A stretch of DNA of 64,000 bases from Cellvibrionales bacterium UBA4451 (GTDB taxonomy: Bacteria; Pseudomonadota; Gammaproteobacteria; Pseudomonadales; Porticoccaceae), in the NCBI GenBank assembly GCA_002390285.1, contig DGPB01000009.1:62001-126000 (forward strand). The letters are read 5' to 3'. Both the position numbers and the translations under genes were made by a program. Under the pieces are notes generated by a model. That model ran no database searches and was not told the origin of the DNA. It saw only the letters and a list, made by a program, of their open reading frames with translations. The first letter of the stretch is position 1; the number at the start of each line of letters is the position of its first letter. Shown here in pieces: positions 63,196 to 64,000 of this stretch.

Positions 63196-63360
63196 CTACT
63201 CGCATGGGTAAGCATCTAGCTTTTGCTTCAAATAATTCAAGTCTCTGTCTGTAGCATTAACCTCATCCCAGATAGGGTCATCTTCGGCGAGTAATACCTC
63301 TTTGAGACACTCTAGCTTGCGTATTTCGGCCTCAATAGAGTCTCTTGTGGCTACTTGCAT
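63196..63360 (-). CDS. Short ORF ending in a copy of the Rap1a-like tail; possible remnant
   Basis: A 54-codon minus-strand frame starting at the ATG complementary to 63358-63360, inside the tail of the broken paralogue. It encodes an acidic chain (IRKLECLKEVLLAEDDPIWD) that ends LDAYPCE, echoing the EAYPCK and DAFPHPC tails of its neighbours. The rest shows no similarity. It may be the leftover of a third copy fused to other sequence, or a chance frame. Weakly supported. Confidence 0.3.
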   Translation of the reverse strand: MQVATRDSIEAEIRKLECLKEVLLAEDDPIWDEVNATDRDLNYLKQKLDAYPCE

Positions 63361-63716
63361 GGGTACGCCTCCAGGAAAGCATCCATTATCAAATAGCCTT
63401 TGTATTCATGTAGTCGAAGAGGATTTTTCCTTAAATACGCTAGAACAATTCGTACACTCTGCTCATTTGAAAGCCCGCCTTTTGGTGTGCAGATTTTAAA
63501 TGGGCCATCCATTCTTGTCTGACTCATTCACACCCCGTCGACTATGCCAAGGCAAAAGGTACGTTTATGGACATCATCAGTTTTTTCGTTATTTTGCAAT
63601 TTTTCTGATACTGCGCATTCTTCTAATAAGCTATTCCCATCGACGCCGGCATAACTCGAAGGTGAGAAGAGTAGGAAGCCAGAAAGTAATACTATGACAT
63701 GAATTATGGGGCGCAT
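63351..63716 (-). pseudogene. Rap1a/Tai-like paralogue interrupted by one in-frame TGA
   Basis: The minus-strand frame begins with a signal peptide (RPIIHVIVLLSGFLLFSPSS) and runs to TFCLGIVDGV, where a TGA lies at 63528-63530. The same frame then continues MSQTRMDGPFKICTPKGGLS and AYLRKNPLRLHEYKGYLIM to EAYPCK and a TAG at 63351-63353, so only one stop separates two halves of a full-length Rap1a-like protein. It aligns with the intact gene at 62717-63085 throughout (FCVGFVHGV, CFPKGG, YLRKNP), including an 18-base stretch of identical DNA. The ATG at 63714-63716 is the likely start. Confidence 0.8.
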
Positions 63717-63833
63717 TTGAATGTTCCTTTTCACCTATTAAATGCAACTTTACCAGAAGGGAATTGATGCTATCAAGCGGAGTGATAATCAGGAAAATAC
63801 CCTAGAAAGTGTCCCCAAAAATAATAATCCAAT

Positions 63834-63866
63834 AAAAAAGGCCAACTATTTAAGTTGACCTTTTTT
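63834..63866 (-). terminator. Rho-independent terminator downstream of tRNA-Ala
   Basis: A-tract, GGCCAACT, loop ATTTA, AGTTGACC, T-tract (63834-63866) with one mismatch; palindromic, so it can act in both directions. On the minus strand it lies 33 bases after the tRNA 3' end. Confidence 0.82.
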
Positions 63867-63898
63867 GCTGTATCCCTTGCGATGCAAGGGCTTGCGTT

Positions 63899-63974
63899 TG
63901 GTGGAGCCTAGCGGGATCGAACCGCTGACCTCAACACTGCCAGTGTTGCGCTCTCCCAGCTGAGCTAAGGCCCC
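63899..63974 (-). tRNA. tRNA-Ala (anticodon GGC)
   Basis: 76 bases with encoded CCA. The minus-strand reading begins GGGGCCT and ends AGGCTCC-A-CCA, forming a seven-pair acceptor stem with one wobble. D-arm AGCTCAGCTGGGAGAGC, anticodon stem-loop with GGC between CACT and AGTG, and TTCGATC in the T-arm are all present. An isolated tRNA gene; its promoter partly runs off the window. Confidence 0.97.
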
Positions 63975-64000
63975 AAATCTGTTGCTGATAACCTTATACA

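Noticed and set aside
63874..63890. CCCTTGC-GAT-GCAAGGG palindrome next to tRNA-Ala as an attachment site
   Set aside because: No integrase, no duplicated tRNA end and no second copy nearby; more likely part of tRNA 3' processing or a chance hairpin.
1..64000. TGA reassigned to tryptophan genome-wide
   Set aside because: Many intact genes in the window end in TGA and use TGG for tryptophan.
1..64000. CRISPR arrays, insertion sequences, rRNA genes
   Set aside because: No regular spaced repeats, transposase-like frames with flanking inverted repeats, or rRNA sequence were seen in the window.

Overview
The window is a gene-dense 64 kb chromosome segment of a Gram-negative gammaproteobacterium. 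The Pseudomonas-type syntenies (clpA-clpS-cspD, mnmA-hflD-purB, the sdhCDAB-sucAB-lpdA-sucCD block opposite gltA), the 532-residue type of isocitrate lyase, ThrH, a PrmB-AroC pair and an APS-type CysH fit a marine Pseudomonadales/Cellvibrionales-like bacterium. Base composition looks moderate, below that of Pseudomonas (judged by eye). No insertion sequence, CRISPR array or complete prophage is visible.

Layout. 1-5 kb: clpA (cut by the left edge), clpS and divergent cspD; a short gene-free scar where relatives carry icd; then rluE, a NUDIX hydrolase, mnmA, hflD. 5-10 kb: purB, a shortened RoxA-type oxygenase, gamma-glutamyltransferase, and a GNAT protein with a C-terminal extension. 10-16 kb: glyoxylate shunt, with glcB and aceA on either side of a LysR regulator; downstream of aceA lie an unrecognised ADP-ribosyltransferase-like ORF and the orphan 3' end of a second aceA copy. 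16-31 kb: cytochrome c, RraA, Rieske protein, pabB, thrH, sulfur assimilation (cysH, a CxxC thioredoxin-like protein, cysB, a TauE-type permease), a nucleotidase, an AGCS symporter, a D-cysteine desulfhydrase-like enzyme, yajC, bcp, DUF2244, mdh, folK-folM. 31-36 kb: prc-xthA and a four-gene ECF sigma factor module. 36-45 kb: ETF genes (etfBA / etfD), a TetR regulator, an outer-membrane-type gene broken by one in-frame TGA, an MFS permease, aroC, prmB. 45-50 kb: folE, sixA, DUF4389, gpsA, htpG. 50-62.6 kb: sucD, sucC, lpdA, sucB, sucA, sdhB, sdhA, sdhD, sdhC on the minus strand, opposite gltA. 62.7-63.8 kb: a small cluster of Rap1a/Tai-like exported proteins, one of them broken. A tRNA-Ala(GGC) closes the window.

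How it works together. Most TCA and glyoxylate-shunt enzymes are present (citrate synthase, 2-oxoglutarate dehydrogenase, succinyl-CoA synthetase, succinate dehydrogenase, malate dehydrogenase, isocitrate lyase, malate synthase), plus the ETF route that feeds acyl-CoA electrons to ubiquinone, which suggests growth on acetate or fatty acids. Folate/pterin genes (pabB, folK, folM, folE) are dispersed. Most of the window is ordinary core genome.

Parts most worth a second look: (1) the aceA downstream region, with a duplicated aceA tail and an HGT-motif ORF between the two copies; (2) the ECF module with a His/Tyr-rich exported protein and a repeat protein resembling LTxxQ sensors; (3) the Rap1a-like cluster with a broken paralogue and repeated 3' ends; (4) the triplicated 17-bp repeat over the folM start, which creates two decoy mini-ORFs. 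No search could be run, so family assignments rest on motif recognition and recalled relatives.
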